Of a stretch of 32,426 bases of DNA, positions 8,647 to 17,900 are shown one piece after another. The stretch comes from CAYJAD01 sp964369995. Its GTDB lineage: Bacteria > Desulfobacterota > Desulfovibrionia > Desulfovibrionales > Desulfovibrionaceae. The stretch is from the NCBI GenBank assembly GCA_964369995.1, contig CAYJHH010000015.1, positions 1 through 32,426 on the forward strand. The letters are read 5' to 3'. The position numbers and the translations under genes are program-made. The notes beneath the pieces were generated by a model. That model saw only the letters and a list, made by a program, of their open reading frames with translations, ran no database searches and was not told the DNA's origin. Position 1 is the first letter of the stretch. Every line of letters begins with the position of its first letter.

Positions 8647-9171
8647 ATGCAGCAATTTCCTCCGGTTTTTTTACTCACAGGCCTTTCCGGCGCAGGCAAA
8701 ACTACCTTGGCGCAACACATGGTGACGCGTTTACAACAAAGTGGAAAACACGCCCTTATGCTCGATGGCGACCATATGCGCAAAAGCTTATGCGCCGATT
8801 TGGGTTTTTCATTGGCAGACAGAAGTGAAAGCCTACGCCGAGTAGCTCATGTGGCCAAATTATTTGCTGAGCAAAATTTTATTTGTTTTTGTTCTTGCAT
8901 TGCCCCCCTACAACAACAGCGAAACATGTTTAAAGAAATCATAGAACATAATTATCAAGAAATTTTTGTTAAATGCCCTTTAGAAATATGCCAAGCTCGC
9001 GATGTAAAAGGACTGTATGCCAAGGTGCGCCACGGACTTATTGCGGAATATACAGGTATTGCCTCCCCTTATGAAGAACCCGAAGCGCCGCACCTCACTG
9101 TGCGCACCCATGTACAAAGCCTTGAACAGAGCGTTGAGGAATTATACAATTACGCCCTTAAACACATGTAA
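8647..9171 (+). CDS. cysC: Adenylylsulfate (APS) kinase
   Basis: 174 aa, close to the stand-alone CysC length. It phosphorylates adenylylsulfate to PAPS using ATP in the cytoplasm. The Walker A P-loop is GLSGAGKT (12-19). The DGDHMRKSL block follows at about 39, then the APS-binding IAPLQQQR and the lid/substrate motif PLEICQARDVKGLYAKVR followed by EYTGIASPYEEP. In the last motif the usual FTGI is YTGI. The tautomerase gene follows after 10 bases, with its Shine-Dalgarno overlapping the cysC stop, so the two are co-transcribed. In a dissimilatory sulfur-metabolising anaerobe, an APS kinase would serve sulfation or assimilation, not respiration. Confidence 0.9.
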   Translation: MQQFPPVFLLTGLSGAGKTTLAQHMVTRLQQSGKHALMLDGDHMRKSLCADLGFSLADRSESLRRVAHVAKLFAEQNFICFCSCIAPLQQQRNMFKEIIEHNYQEIFVKCPLEICQARDVKGLYAKVRHGLIAEYTGIASPYEEPEAPHLTVRTHVQSLEQSVEELYNYALKHM

Positions 9172-9181
9172 GGAGTTTTTC

Positions 9182-9388
9182 ATGCCCTATGTTAATATTA
9201 AAGTTACCGGCGGCGACCAGGCCCCCACAGAAGCGCAAAAAGCACAGCTTATACAGGAAACAACAGACATGCTAGTGCGTGTTTTAGGAAAAAACCCACA
9301 AACTACCGTAGTAATTATTGAAGAAATTCCCACCACAGATTGGGGCATTGGTGGGCAAACGGTGGCAGAGCGTTTAAAGCGCGCCTAA
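9182..9388 (+). CDS. 4-oxalocrotonate tautomerase family enzyme
   Basis: 68 aa, the normal size of the 4-OT/DmpI group. The start ATG at 9182 follows AAGGAG by a good distance and gives MPYVNIKVTGG, so the catalytic Pro would become the N-terminus after Met removal. The C-terminal EEIPTTDWGIGGQTVAER matches the family's EEV..ENWGxGG region. These small hexameric enzymes move double bonds in oxo acids, or dehalogenate. The substrate here is unknown. It is coupled to cysC, a pairing with no obvious pathway logic. Downstream 9405-9439 is a weak A/T-only hairpin. Confidence 0.88.
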   Translation: MPYVNIKVTGGDQAPTEAQKAQLIQETTDMLVRVLGKNPQTTVVIIEEIPTTDWGIGGQTVAERLKRA

Positions 9389-9512
9389 ATTATACAAAAG
9401 ATACAAAATTCTTTTATCTGTATGTAAAAATAGAATTTTATATAAAAAATACTATGCTATCGCATAAAAATCCATGTACAAAGTATACGAAAAAAGCACT
9501 TTATGCGCTCAG

Positions 9513-10304
9513 CTAAGGCTGTAACGGCTCTTGAACCGCATAAAAGCTTACCCCTACATAGGAAGGTATGGAGCGCACATACGCTAGAAAATCCATTTTA
9601 GAAACTTTTTTTGTACGTATGCTAGCGTGATATACGTGCTTTTCTCGTAGTATCCCCATATGCGTTATAAGTACCTGCTTTTCCTTTTGCCCCGGCCAGC
9701 TGTGCGCCTCCACCTCTTTTAAGAAAAAAACCACCATGGTATTGGGTAATTTTTCCAAAAAAACCGCGTTGAGCTGCTCCACCGGTACATAAGCAATGGA
9801 GGCTGTGGCAAGTGCTGGCTGTTGGCGCACTTGCTCCATATAAAGTACGTCTTTGTGTTTTACAAAAGCGTTTTTTGTGAACCATTCTTGTAAATAAATC
9901 TTAAAGTGTGAGTTTTTAGTATCTTCAAGTGGATAAGAATATAAATAGTTATGCTGCAAGGCATTGGGTATCCAATGGTACTCCATGAAATGCGCCCGAG
10001 TAAAAAAACCGACTTGCCCATTCATATAGCGAATTTTATGTAAATGTTCTTGAAATGACAGACCTTTATATCTTTGCGCATATTGTGCCAAAAAAGTTTC
10101 CACGTAGGTGGTACAATCAAAGCCCGTCTCAAAAGAAACATGTTGCCACGCTGTCACTGCATCATTCCCAATGGGATTAATTTTATATTCAGCCCCCACA
10201 TAAAAATGGAGGCACCACGCCGATGACGCACTAGCGCACAAAAAAAGAACCATCAGCACACATATGCGTAACATGGCATATGGATATATTTTTTTTCTCA
10301 ACAT
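9513..10304 (-). CDS. Secreted DUF1460-type (NlpC/P60-like) peptidase/amidase
   Basis: 263 aa with a hydrophobic signal segment at about 11-31. The mature chain carries GFDCTTYVET with presumed nucleophile C64, then IRYMNGQVGFFTRAHFMEYHWIPN. Both match the pattern of DUF1460 proteins (PF07313, N-acetylmuramoyl-L-alanine-amidase-like). A later TSMG-type position is H215 in VLITHMGILREKHVYHAS, the likely catalytic His. A role in cell-wall peptide cleavage in the periplasm follows from the family, not from direct evidence here. A TAGGA sequence precedes the ATG. It appears to be a single-gene unit, with convergent tautomerase on one side and the SDR terminator on the other. Confidence 0.78.
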   Translation of the reverse strand: MLRKKIYPYAMLRICVLMVLFLCASASSAWCLHFYVGAEYKINPIGNDAVTAWQHVSFETGFDCTTYVETFLAQYAQRYKGLSFQEHLHKIRYMNGQVGFFTRAHFMEYHWIPNALQHNYLYSYPLEDTKNSHFKIYLQEWFTKNAFVKHKDVLYMEQVRQQPALATASIAYVPVEQLNAVFLEKLPNTMVVFFLKEVEAHSWPGQKEKQVLITHMGILREKHVYHASIRTKKVSKMDFLAYVRSIPSYVGVSFYAVQEPLQP

Positions 10305-10385
10305 ATATTCCTACAAATTTTCATGAAAGGCATACAAGTACAATACCTTTCTTTGTTTTTTCTTTTTTCCTTTTTTATAATATAA

Positions 10386-10418
10386 AAAAGCCTTTCTCAA
10401 GCATAGAGAAAGGCTTTT
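10386..10418 (-). terminator. Terminator of the SDR gene
   Basis: AAAAGCCTTTCTC (10386-10398) pairs perfectly with GAGAAAGGCTTTT (10406-10418) around 7 bases. Read on the minus strand the stem is followed by a run of T, fitting intrinsic termination 23 bases beyond the SDR stop. Confidence 0.8.
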
Positions 10419-10440
10419 GATTTAGCAATAAAAAGAGCGA

Positions 10441-11163
10441 TTATGCATCTTGCCTTGTATCGGCAATTTGTATTTCACGTATGGTAACCCCTTGCGGCAT
10501 TTCATAGGCAAATTTAATGCATTGCGCTACATGTTCAGCAGTAATGGCGCCCACACCGCAGGCCTTTTTCCAAGTATCATAGCCAGCTTTAATGGCGTCG
10601 CTGGTGGTATGACCTAGCAGTTCTGTATCCACAGCGCCAGGGCACACACGCATGACGCGAACATTATACGGAGCCAATTCGCCGCGCGCCACTTCAGACA
10701 TGCCCACCACACCGTACTTGGTAGCACAATAAGCAGCATGCGCAGCAAAGGGCTTCACCCCTGCAATGGAAGAAAGATTGATAATGGTGCCGCACTTTCT
10801 TTCCTTCATATCATTGCTCACAATTTGCATACCGTGCATCATGGCGGTAAGATTCAAATTAAGCATTTCTTGCCACTCTTGAGGACTTTGTGACTCAAGG
10901 CTACCAAGATACATAAGACCCGCATTATTAATAAGTAAATCTGTTTTTCCATACACAGCTTCAGCTTTACGCACAGCAGCTTCAAAGGCTTGTCTATCCG
11001 TCACATCGCATTGCTCGCACATGGCATTTTCCAGCTGTAGTTCTTGGAGTTTTTCTAGCCTTCTTGCTAAAAGCAATACAGGATAGCCCGCTTTACTAAA
11101 TTCTATAGCCATAGCTTTACCAAAGCCAGAAGAGGCGCCAGTAATTACCACAAGTTTTTTCAT
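10441..11163 (-). CDS. Short-chain dehydrogenase/reductase (SDR), classical type
   Basis: 240 aa. The Rossmann nucleotide motif is TGASSGFG (8-15), the NNAG motif is at 79-82, and the catalytic set is S131/S132 (INLSS) with Y145 and K149 in YCATK. It follows the YdfG-like classical SDR pattern of NAD(P)-dependent oxidoreductases acting on small 3-hydroxy acids or carbonyls. The substrate is not assignable. The start at 11163 is set by AGGAG upstream. A longer reading frame would run into the operator. A divergent MerR gene and a 19-bp-spacer promoter indicate induction by a stress signal or reactive carbonyl. Confidence 0.9.
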   Translation of the reverse strand: MKKLVVITGASSGFGKAMAIEFSKAGYPVLLLARRLEKLQELQLENAMCEQCDVTDRQAFEAAVRKAEAVYGKTDLLINNAGLMYLGSLESQSPQEWQEMLNLNLTAMMHGMQIVSNDMKERKCGTIINLSSIAGVKPFAAHAAYCATKYGVVGMSEVARGELAPYNVRVMRVCPGAVDTELLGHTTSDAIKAGYDTWKKACGVGAITAEHVAQCIKFAYEMPQGVTIREIQIADTRQDA

Positions 11164-11205
11164 ATATATGCTCCTAAAAAAAATCTTGACCAAGGTCATG
11201 AAGAG

Positions 11206-11236
11206 AGGATACATGTTAGAGTATGCTCTAAGTCAA
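11206..11236 (-). promoter_or_regulatory. MerR-type promoter/operator of the SDR gene
   Basis: On the minus strand: -35 TTGACT (11231-11236), a 19-bp spacer, -10 TATCCT (11206-11211). Inside the spacer lies a perfect dyad, TTAGAG-N4-CTCTAA (11216-11231). A 19-bp spacer with an internal palindrome is the hallmark of promoters activated by DNA twisting by MerR-family regulators. The MerR gene starts 22 bases away on the other strand. Confidence 0.85.
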
Positions 11237-11257
11237 GCTTTTATTATGGGAACTAAC

Positions 11258-11704
11258 ATGAAATACTATTCCATTGGTCAAGTGGCAAAAATGACAGCAC
11301 TTTCTGCGCATACATTGCGTTATTATGAAAAAGAAACCCTGCTTAGTGTGGAGCGAAAGTCCAATGGCATACGCATGTTTTCAGAAAATGATGTAGAAGT
11401 TCTGCATATAATCACTTGCCTGAAAGAAACGGGCATGAGTATTGCTGATATTAAAGCCTACTTTGCTCTCTGCCATTCGGGGAAAAATGATTTAAAAAAT
11501 AGAGAAATACGCAAAAAACTTTTTGAACAGCAAAAAGAAAAACTCACACAAAAAATATCACAACTTCAAGGACACTTAGAAACTGTGACATATAAAATAT
11601 GGTATTATGAAAATTTAGAAAGCCTTGGTGACGAAAACGATCCCAATAATTGCGGGCAGATGCGTGAAATATACCAACGCACACAAGAAAACGCTAAAAA
11701 ATAA
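11258..11704 (+). CDS. MerR-family transcriptional regulator
   Basis: 148 aa. The N-terminal winged helix begins MKYYSIGQVAKMTALSAHTLRYYEKE and is followed by the second wing helix (LHIITCLKETGMSIADIKAYF), a long coiled coil (about 75-115) and a short C-terminal segment. The AhpD/AdhR/NmlR-like pattern without a Cys-rich metal site suggests sensing of something other than a metal. One Cys lies in DPNNCGQM near the C-terminus. The start ATG at 11258 is chosen from the domain. Upstream in-frame codons would lie in the operator. It is divergent to the SDR gene and probably regulates it and itself. Confidence 0.9.
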   Translation: MKYYSIGQVAKMTALSAHTLRYYEKETLLSVERKSNGIRMFSENDVEVLHIITCLKETGMSIADIKAYFALCHSGKNDLKNREIRKKLFEQQKEKLTQKISQLQGHLETVTYKIWYYENLESLGDENDPNNCGQMREIYQRTQENAKK

Positions 11705-11711
11705 CACAAAT

Positions 11712-11743
11712 AAAAAAGAGTAGCCAAATAGCTACTCTTTTTT
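11712..11743. terminator. Bidirectional terminator after the MerR gene
   Basis: AAAAAAGAGTAGC (11712-11724) and GCTACTCTTTTTT (11731-11743) pair perfectly around a 6-base loop between two convergent genes. Confidence 0.85.
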
Positions 11744-11751
11744 ATTAAGAA

Positions 11752-12003
11752 CTAAAAAGCACGTGTATCAAGGTCAAAACACTTAGATACGATGAGAACT
11801 TTTTTATCTCCACAAGGAGAGAGTTTGTATGACTTGCCATCTACAACTTTCTTAGCACTTCTCAGCACTAAGGCCCATGTTTGCCAATAGCCTTCAGCCT
11901 TTGGGCCTTGTTTTAAAATGTCTACATGCTCTTGGGAAACACCCCATTGCTTTAAATCAATACTCTTCGCTACCCATTGTGGAACTCTTGATCTCTTTTT
12001 CAT
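11752..12003 (-). CDS. Small hypothetical protein
   Basis: 83 aa, not recognised. The start at 12003 is preceded by a strong GGAGGT at 5 bases, which favours it over an upstream ATG ending at 12063. The chain is basic (MKKRSRVPQWVAKSI), with GYWQTWALVLRSAKK in the middle and a C-terminal KVLIVSKCFDLDTRAF. There is no signal peptide and no membrane segment. The strong ribosome binding site and the shared terminator with the MerR gene argue that it is real. Confidence 0.6.
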   Translation of the reverse strand: MKKRSRVPQWVAKSIDLKQWGVSQEHVDILKQGPKAEGYWQTWALVLRSAKKVVDGKSYKLSPCGDKKVLIVSKCFDLDTRAF

Positions 12004-12482
12004 GCGACACCTCCAGCATAAAACTTTCGAGGTTTCTTTACCTTTTCTTGCAAGTCTCGCCATGTGTCACAAACAAAAAAACAACAAAATCTACTCTAGC
12101 TAAACACAAGGGGAGTGAGTGCAAACCATACATAAAAATTGCCTTAACTATAATTAAGATAAGTCCGTTTTTTACTTTGTCAAAAAAAATTCACAAGAAA
12201 ATTATGCTTCGTTTATGACACATTTTTTAAAAATTAATATATTGCAATTTCAATATATTATGGAAAAATAGTAATTCTACATTCATGATAAAATAGCTAC
12301 AGCATAGGCAAAATTTATACTTGCAACAATGAAGGCAGCATGCCGCAGCAATGGCCTTGCCAAGAGTTTCACTCTCATCTATAATATCATATTTGAAAGA
12401 CATAAAGTTTTCATCACCCTTGACGTAAAGCTTATGTAATGTAGGTGTATAAATAGGCACCATAACAAAGAAAGGAAAAATT
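12004..12482. other. Gene-free leader region before the chemoreceptor
   Basis: 479 bases. It holds one sharp perfect dyad, AATATATTG (12236-12244) with CAATATATT (12251-12259), a possible operator. A cysteine-rich minus-strand frame (from about 12400 down to 12227) has no Shine-Dalgarno at a useful distance and is not called as a gene. I see no convincing promoter; TTGACG at 12419 lacks a -10 at proper spacing. Confidence 0.4.
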
Positions 12483-14609
12483 ATGAAAGACTTGAACGTT
12501 TCTAAAAAGCTCACTCTGGGCTTTGGCTGCATTTTACTGTCTGTGTGCGCCTTAGGTTTTTTCTCTGTTAACGAAAAAACGCAAGCTGCAAAGCAAGCTA
12601 TGGATATCGTAGATAAAAGCCTTCCTGAAATTTTTGAAGTAGCCCAATTACGCGAAGCTTTTAATGCCGCGTACTTAAATATGCGTACCTATCGCCTCAC
12701 ACGGGACACAGCAAACTATAGAAAAATTCAAGAAGATATTGAAAATGCGCAAAGTTCATTAAAAGACTTACAAGCCTTAGTGCAGAAATTTCCTGAGCTT
12801 AGCCAATTACGTCAATTTGCCTCTACATTTACACAAATATATAGTCGATACACCGACTCCATTCACACCTCGCATCAAACCATAGAAGCATTTTTAAAAA
12901 ATCAAGAACAATTCAAAAACCTTGATATACAAATTGATCAAAGTGTGAGTAAAGTTATTGCACTTATTCAAGAAGAAATACAAAATGCTAGCCAAATGCA
13001 TGACCTCACCGCCCTTACAGAGTTTTCCAACACTCTCGTGGCCACGGTAAAATTCAATGCCGCTTTTTTCAACTTACGCACAAGCGTTCATACAGCTCTC
13101 AACACCAATAACGCTCAAGATCTTGAAAGCATTTATACTAAGATTGCTGCACTTACCACGCAAGCTCAAGCCGACCAAAATGCTTTTCCAACCGAAGAAT
13201 TACGCCAAGAAGTGGGCATAGTTATAGGTCATTTATCCGCATATGTGACGGTGCTTAAAACCATCATTCAAAATGTACAAGACCTTAACACTTTCTCCTC
13301 CACTCGCAGCGGCTATTCTAAAGAAATACACACACTTATCAATAACAACTTTAGTAATTTAAGTACAGACATCAATGCAGAGCAAATGAAAGCTGTACAT
13401 GGACTAAACACCAGTAAAACGAGCACTATTATTTTCATTGCCGTTTTAGTTATTGTGGGTGCAGCTTTTTCCATTTTCTTAACACGCAGCATTACAGGGC
13501 CATTGAACAAGAGTATGGGTTTTGCTGAAGCTGTGGCTCAAGGAAATTTAAATGAAAGCCTTGATGTGTATTCCAAAGACGAATTGGGTAAACTTGCCGA
13601 CGCTTTACGCATCATGGTCACTGCTTTAAAAGAAAATATTGAGCAAGCCACCGAACAAGCCATCACAGCCGCGCGCCTTAGTGAAGAAGCACAGCAAGCC
13701 ATGGAACAAGCCAAACAAGCCCAAGCCGCCGCAGAAAGCGCTAAAAAACAAGGTATGCTCGACGCTGCCGGTCAATTGGAAGGTATTGTAGAAGCCGTAT
13801 TTAGCGCCGCCCGTGACCTTTCAAGCCAAGTGGCAGAATCCGAACACAGTGTAAGCGAAAGCTCTGACCGCATTACTGAAACAGCTTCTGCCATGGAAGA
13901 AATGAACTCCACAGTGCTTGAAGTAGCACGCAGCGCCGGTGATGCCACCCATGTATCCAATGATGCACGCGGTAAGGCAGAAAGCGGCGCGGTTATTGTG
14001 CAAAACATGGTAAAACGTGTAGCCGAGGTAGAAAATCAATCCCAGCAGCTTAAGCAAGATATGGTGCAACTTGGTGAGCAAGCCGAAGCCATTGGTGCCA
14101 TCATGAATGTCATCTCTGACATTGCTGACCAAACCAATCTGCTTGCCCTTAACGCGGCCATTGAAGCGGCTCGAGCCGGTGAAGCTGGGCGCGGATTTGC
14201 TGTGGTGGCAGACGAAGTGCGTAAGCTAGCAGAAAAAACCATGCAAGCTACTGTGGAAGTGGGCAGCGCCATTGCTGGCGTACAGACCAGTGTAGAGCGT
14301 AATATGAAAAATGTGGACGGCTCGGTGCATAGCATTGTGGCTGCCACAAGCCTTGCTCAAGAAGCAGGACAATCCTTAAACGAAATTGTGGAGCTTGTGG
14401 ACTCCTCAGCAGATCAAGTGCGCACCATTGCCACAGCAGCAGAACAGCAATCAGCTACTTCTGAAGAAATTAATCGCGCGCTTTCTAGTATTAACCAAGC
14501 CTCCACAGAAACAAGTCATGCCATGGCTCAAGCCACCACGGCTGTCATGAATCTTACCCATCAAGCAGAAAAATTAGAGCAAATCATACAGGAAATGAAA
14601 GAAGCCTAA
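12483..14609 (+). CDS. Methyl-accepting chemotaxis protein
   Basis: 708 aa. First membrane segment at about 10-30, a periplasmic helical sensor of about 280 residues (four-helix-bundle type by its Gln/Ala/Leu/Thr-rich heptads), second membrane segment at about 314-334 (TIIFIAVLVIVGAAFSIFL), HAMP at about 335-390, then a long cytoplasmic coiled coil. The conserved signalling tip NLLALNAAIEAARAGEAGRG is near residues 552-571. There is no C-terminal pentapeptide for CheR tethering. The ligand is unknown. AAGGAAAAATT precedes the ATG, giving a usable Shine-Dalgarno. It is a single-gene unit with its own terminator. Confidence 0.95.
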   Translation: MKDLNVSKKLTLGFGCILLSVCALGFFSVNEKTQAAKQAMDIVDKSLPEIFEVAQLREAFNAAYLNMRTYRLTRDTANYRKIQEDIENAQSSLKDLQALVQKFPELSQLRQFASTFTQIYSRYTDSIHTSHQTIEAFLKNQEQFKNLDIQIDQSVSKVIALIQEEIQNASQMHDLTALTEFSNTLVATVKFNAAFFNLRTSVHTALNTNNAQDLESIYTKIAALTTQAQADQNAFPTEELRQEVGIVIGHLSAYVTVLKTIIQNVQDLNTFSSTRSGYSKEIHTLINNNFSNLSTDINAEQMKAVHGLNTSKTSTIIFIAVLVIVGAAFSIFLTRSITGPLNKSMGFAEAVAQGNLNESLDVYSKDELGKLADALRIMVTALKENIEQATEQAITAARLSEEAQQAMEQAKQAQAAAESAKKQGMLDAAGQLEGIVEAVFSAARDLSSQVAESEHSVSESSDRITETASAMEEMNSTVLEVARSAGDATHVSNDARGKAESGAVIVQNMVKRVAEVENQSQQLKQDMVQLGEQAEAIGAIMNVISDIADQTNLLALNAAIEAARAGEAGRGFAVVADEVRKLAEKTMQATVEVGSAIAGVQTSVERNMKNVDGSVHSIVAATSLAQEAGQSLNEIVELVDSSADQVRTIATAAEQQSATSEEINRALSSINQASTETSHAMAQATTAVMNLTHQAEKLEQIIQEMKEA

Positions 14610-14632
14610 GAGCTCATACCTAAAAAAAATAC

Positions 14633-14667
14633 ACTGCCGCAAGATTACACTTGTGGCAGTTTTTTTA
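14633..14667 (+). terminator. Terminator of the chemoreceptor gene
   Basis: ACTGCCGCAAG (14633-14643) pairs with CTTGTGGCAGT (14650-14660), with one G-U, followed by a run of T. Confidence 0.88.
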
Positions 14668-14868
14668 TGCCCAGATATGGCAAAAGTTACATTTTATCTA
14701 CAAATATGTAACAAAAAGAAATCTTGTGAAAAAAAGTATAAAATGACATTTTCCAGAAAAGAACGTTTTTCCCACTAAAACAGCGCTTATTTCTTTTGAA
14801 ATGCTTTCTCTTTATCCATTTTTTTCCAGCCACAGAAAACTTGTCTTCATTACAAAAAAACTGTAGTG

Positions 14869-14897
14869 TTGACTCATTGCCAGAGAGAATTTATATT
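14869..14897 (+). promoter_or_regulatory. Sigma-70-type promoter of the hybrid kinase
   Basis: TTGACT (14869-14874), 17-bp spacer, TATATT (14892-14897). Both boxes are close to consensus, giving a leader of roughly 45 bases to the GTG start. The rest of the 339-base gap 14610-14948 shows only the chemoreceptor terminator. Confidence 0.6.
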
Positions 14898-14948
14898 TAC
14901 CAATACTCAGGACGTTACTCGCTTATTTTTTTGCCATAGAGGTTTTTC

Positions 14949-17900
14949 GTGCAAGATTTACATCTTACATATCATTCACCAGTACATACATTTTTTAAGC
15001 AGCTTTATGGTAACAGCACTCAGGTTTTGTGCTGTTATGATCAACAAGGGCTTATACGTTTTTGTACGGATGCATATTTAAATTTTTTCGGTTCTACCTC
15101 GCTGCAAGATCACCTAGAAAAATATTATACCTATAATTGCCAGGCTCAAGGCCTAGGGCAAGATGTTGCCAAGCTGTGCAGAGAGCATTTGGATAAAGCA
15201 CTTGCAGAAAGTGGGCATATCTTCCCTTGGGTACATGTGTTGCCGGGTGGAGAAAAGGTTCAAGTACAATATACTTTTTCTCGTATAGAGTTTGAGGGTA
15301 AGCCCTTTATTATAGCTGTGATTTTAGGCACACAAAATAACAAGCAAACTTTAGAAAATTTTTACTATCAGGATAAAAATGCTCAGGCTTTGCTTGAAGC
15401 TTCGCCCATAGCCATATGCCTATGGGATAACAAATATACTCTCATAGATTGCAATAAAAGTTTCATAGAACTTTTTGGGCTAAAAAATAAAGAAGAATAT
15501 GGACTTAATCCCCACGCTTTTTATCCAGAAATGCAATCTAATGGCATGCCCTCAGAAGAGTTTTCCGTTCAATTGCTCAGTGAGGCCTTTGCCACCGGAC
15601 AAAGCAATGGGGAGTGGTTATGGCGCAATAAAACTGGGGAAACCGTGCCTACGCGTGTTTCTTTGCGTCGCGTCACCTTTAATGGCCAAGAGATGGTGGC
15701 AGAATACATTTATGATTTACGCATTCTTCGCGAAACCCAACGCCGCGCCAACCAAGCAGAAATTCGCAATCAAATCATGTTAGACGCCATGCCTCTGAGC
15801 ATGTCGTTTTGGGATAAAAATTACAACTTAGTGGACTGTAATGCTGCTAGCGTTAAACTTTTTGGATTTTCCAGTAAGGAGGAGTACCTTGCTAAATTCA
15901 ATGAAGTTTCGCCGCCTTCACAACCCAATGGTAAACCCAGCTTAAAAACATTACATGAAAAATTTGATCAAGCTTTGGCCGAAGGGGTAAGCCATGTGGA
16001 ATGGATGCACAAGCAACCTGACGGCTCCCCCGTTCCTGTGGATAAAATTTGTGTTAAAGCGAATTTAAATGGTGACGATATGGTCATAACTTTTTCGCGT
16101 GACCTGCGAGAAATTTATGCCACCAAGCAAAAGGCTGCCGAAGCAGAAGCTCGCAATAAAGCTGTACTTGACGCCATGCCACTAAGTATGTCTTTTTGGG
16201 ATAAAGAATATAACCTTATAGATTGTAATCTTGAAAGTATCAGCATGTATGGCTTTAAAAACAAAGAAGAATACATGCAGAAATTTAGAGAAGTTTCGCC
16301 AAAGTTACAGCCCAATGGCAAAGACAGTGTTACAGAATTGCACGCTAAATTTGATGAAGCCATGCTTTATGGCATAAGTCATATGGAGTGGATGCACCAA
16401 ACGCCCAACGGCGCCCCCTTACCTGTGGATAAAACATGTGTGAAAGCCAAGTTACACGATGACAATGTGCTCATCACCTTCTCTCGCGACTTACGTGAAA
16501 TTAAAGCTTCACAAAAGGTTGCCGAAGAGGCCGAATTACGTAATAGGCTTATGCTCGATTCCATGCCCTTGGGAGTGCATTTTTGGGATAATAATCTTAA
16601 TCTCATCGATTGTAACCAAGAAAGCCTCTCGCTGTATGGCTTTACCACCAAAGAGGAATTTAAAGAAAACTTTTCTAAAACCTACCCTGCAGTACAGCCC
16701 AATGGGGAAAACTCTGAAAAGCTTATTAAAAGGTGTTTAGAAGCAGCCCTCTCGCAAGGCTATGCCTATACAGAATTTTTATCCCTCACGCAGCATGATG
16801 AAAAAAGCGTTTTACCTGTAGAAATTATTCTCACACGCATTACCTATAAAGATGGTTATGGCGTTATTTGCTATATACGCGATTTGCGCGATTTTAAAGC
16901 CATGCTAGCAGAAATTAAAGAAGTGGAAAACGATTTACGCACTGCAAAAAATATTGCCGAGAAAAACGCCGCTGCCAAAAGCGAATTCTTAGCCAATATG
17001 AGCCATGAAATACGCACACCCATGAATGGTATTTTGGGGCTCTTACACCTTTTAGATAAAACCACTTTGCAAAATGAACAGAAAAGTTATGTGGAAAAGT
17101 CCCTCACATCTGCCAATAATTTATTGCGTATCATCAATGATATTTTAGATTTTTCAGCACTCGAATCTGGTAAATTTCAATTTGTTCACGCTCCCTTTAG
17201 CATGGAAGAAATCTGCAAAGATATATGCGAGATTTATGAAACGCAAATACAACAAAAAGGCCTTCAATTCCATGTGCACATGCCCCTTGGTGCAACCAAG
17301 CTCATGGGCGATGCCCTACGCCTTAAGCAAGTATTCTCTAACCTTTTGGATAATGCCTTAAAGTTTACGTCTGAAGGAAGTATTAGCCTGCACATTGAAG
17401 AAAAGCCCGCTCAAACAGAAAAGCAAAAACTTTTCATGTTCTCTGTACATGATACAGGCATTGGCCTTTCCCCCGAACATGTAAAACATATCTTCTCTGC
17501 TTTTTCTCAGGTAGACAGTTCCTTCACCCGCGCCTATGGCGGTACAGGTCTTGGGCTTGTTATTTCGCAAAATATTCTGCAAATGATGCACGGGGATATT
17601 TGGGTAGAAAGTGAGCTCAACAAAGGTTCTACCTTCTTCTGTTCTGCCATTTTTGATGTGCTGGAAGAAGCAACACAGCAAGATGAACAAGGTCAAGCTT
17701 TGCCCCAAAGCTCAGGACATTTACTCTTGGTGGAAGATAATATCATTAACCAAATGGTGGCCACAGAGATTTTGCAACATGCTGGCTACTCCGTTGACGT
17801 AGCAAATAATGGGCAAGAAGCTCTTGATATGTTAGATGAAACAAATTACGATTTAGTTCTTATGGACATTCAAATGCCCATCATGGACGGTCTTACCGCT

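Noticed and set aside
12227..12400. Cysteine-rich minus-strand frame (MSFKYDIIDESETLGKA and on)
   Set aside because: Clustered Cys residues are eye-catching, but there is no ribosome site at a usable distance and the frame overlaps the chemoreceptor leader. It is left uncalled, though not excluded.
12419..12455. Sigma-70 promoter before the chemoreceptor
   Set aside because: TTGACG is followed by TATAAA at a spacing of about 22, too far for a standard promoter.
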